DNA of 5,666 nucleotides from Asaia bogorensis (GTDB taxonomy: Bacteria > Pseudomonadota > Alphaproteobacteria > Acetobacterales > Acetobacteraceae), in the NCBI GenBank assembly GCA_945874515.1, contig CAMCHA010000194.1:1-5666 (forward strand), given 5' to 3'. The notes below the pieces were generated by a model, which was not told where the DNA came from, did not search any database, and saw only the letters and a list, made by a program, of their open reading frames with translations. Positions 5,227 to 5,666 of this stretch are shown piece after piece. Every line of letters begins with the position of its first letter. Within the stretch, counting starts at the first letter, position 1. The translations under genes and the position numbers were made by a program.

Positions 5227-5666
5227 ATGACCCCCCCGCATCCCGTGTTGATCGTGGATGATAATGAAAGGCTTCGCACGAGCCTGGCTGAGCAATTGGC
5301 CTTTGGGGGCGAATTCACTGCCATGGGCGTGGCCAGCATTGCGGCGGCGGAGGCGCTGACCCGCACCGATGGCGCCCGTTTTGCCGCCATTCTGCTTGAT
5401 CTTGGGCTGCCAGATGGCTCGGCGCGCGAATTCTGCGCCAAGCTGCGCCGTGCAGGCATGCGTATGCCCATCATCATGCTGGCCGGGGCTTTGGGGGAAG
5501 AAGAAGTGCTGCGCTGCCTGGATGCCGGGGCGAATGATGCCATTGCCAAGCCTCTCAGAATGCAGGATTTGCTGGCCAAGCTGCGCGCACACATCCAGCG
5601 TTCCAACAGGGGTGAGGATGCCGCCTCGGTCATCGGCCCTTATGAGTTTCGCCCTGCCGCCAAGCT
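5227..5666 (+). CDS. OmpR-family two-component response regulator (partial, C-terminus off the right edge)
   Basis: The window holds 146 codons: a full receiver domain (about 5-125) and the first residues of what should be a winged-helix DNA-binding domain, marked by IGPYEFRPAAK (136-146), a linker typical of alphaproteobacterial OmpR/PhoB-type regulators. Acidic-pocket residues Asp11 and Asp12, the phosphoacceptor Asp58 in LLDLGLPDG, and the conserved Lys108 in AKP are all present. Two other usual residues are not: the switch Thr/Ser after IIML is Ala86, and the aromatic switch residue in the GAND-Y-xxKP context is Ala105. Phosphorylation chemistry should therefore be possible but the standard conformational coupling may be altered. 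ATG 5227 is chosen on the family N-terminus (PVLIVDDN) and the GAGG 10 bases upstream. Its kinase partner and targets are not visible; it diverges from ribA, 219 bases away. Confidence 0.88.
   Translation, partial: MTPPHPVLIVDDNERLRTSLAEQLAFGGEFTAMGVASIAAAEALTRTDGARFAAILLDLGLPDGSAREFCAKLRRAGMRMPIIMLAGALGEEEVLRCLDAGANDAIAKPLRMQDLLAKLRAHIQRSNRGEDAASVIGPYEFRPAAK

Noticed and set aside
5038..5633. Two long minus-strand frames opposite the response-regulator gene and its leader.
   Set aside because: They are antisense shadows of a clear receiver domain and have no family features.

Overview
The window is a GC-rich, tightly packed bacterial chromosome segment. The codon bias, the divergent EF-P modification genes, the long RibA with a degenerate RibB-like N-terminus, the stand-alone LivJ-type binding protein and the OmpR-type regulator with a GPYxFRPAAK linker together suggest an alphaproteobacterium, probably in or near the Acetobacteraceae. 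This is judged from gene content and remembered family features, with no database search.

Layout, left to right. (1) epmA runs leftward and off the left edge (872 down to 1). (2) A 96-base divergent gap holds a nested palindrome (902-960). (3) epmB runs rightward (969-1949). (4) A Tat-like secreted branched-chain-amino-acid-type ABC binding protein runs rightward (2059-3291), with no permease or ATPase gene beside it. (5) An 11-bp-stem hairpin without a T tract (3309-3336) sits between convergent genes. (6) A short YkuD-fold L,D-transpeptidase gene (3846 down to 3343) lies immediately downstream of and in frame with ribA (5007 down to 3850); the pair forms a leftward operon. (7) A 219-base divergent gap contains an inverted repeat and a doubtful 28-codon Cys-rich reading frame. 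(8) An OmpR-family response regulator starts at 5227 and runs off the right edge.

How the genes relate. EpmB is expected to make (R)-beta-lysine and EpmA to attach it to elongation factor P; the efp gene is not in the window. RibA catalyses the first committed step of riboflavin synthesis. The downstream transpeptidase probably shares its transcript but has no obvious metabolic link to it. The binding protein and the response regulator have no visible partners here.

No unmistakable new system is present. The points most worth a second look are the palindrome between epmA and epmB, the receiver domain lacking both usual switch residues, the signal-less transpeptidase locked in frame behind the ribA stop codon, and the small Cys-rich frame whose stop overlaps the regulator start as ATGA.
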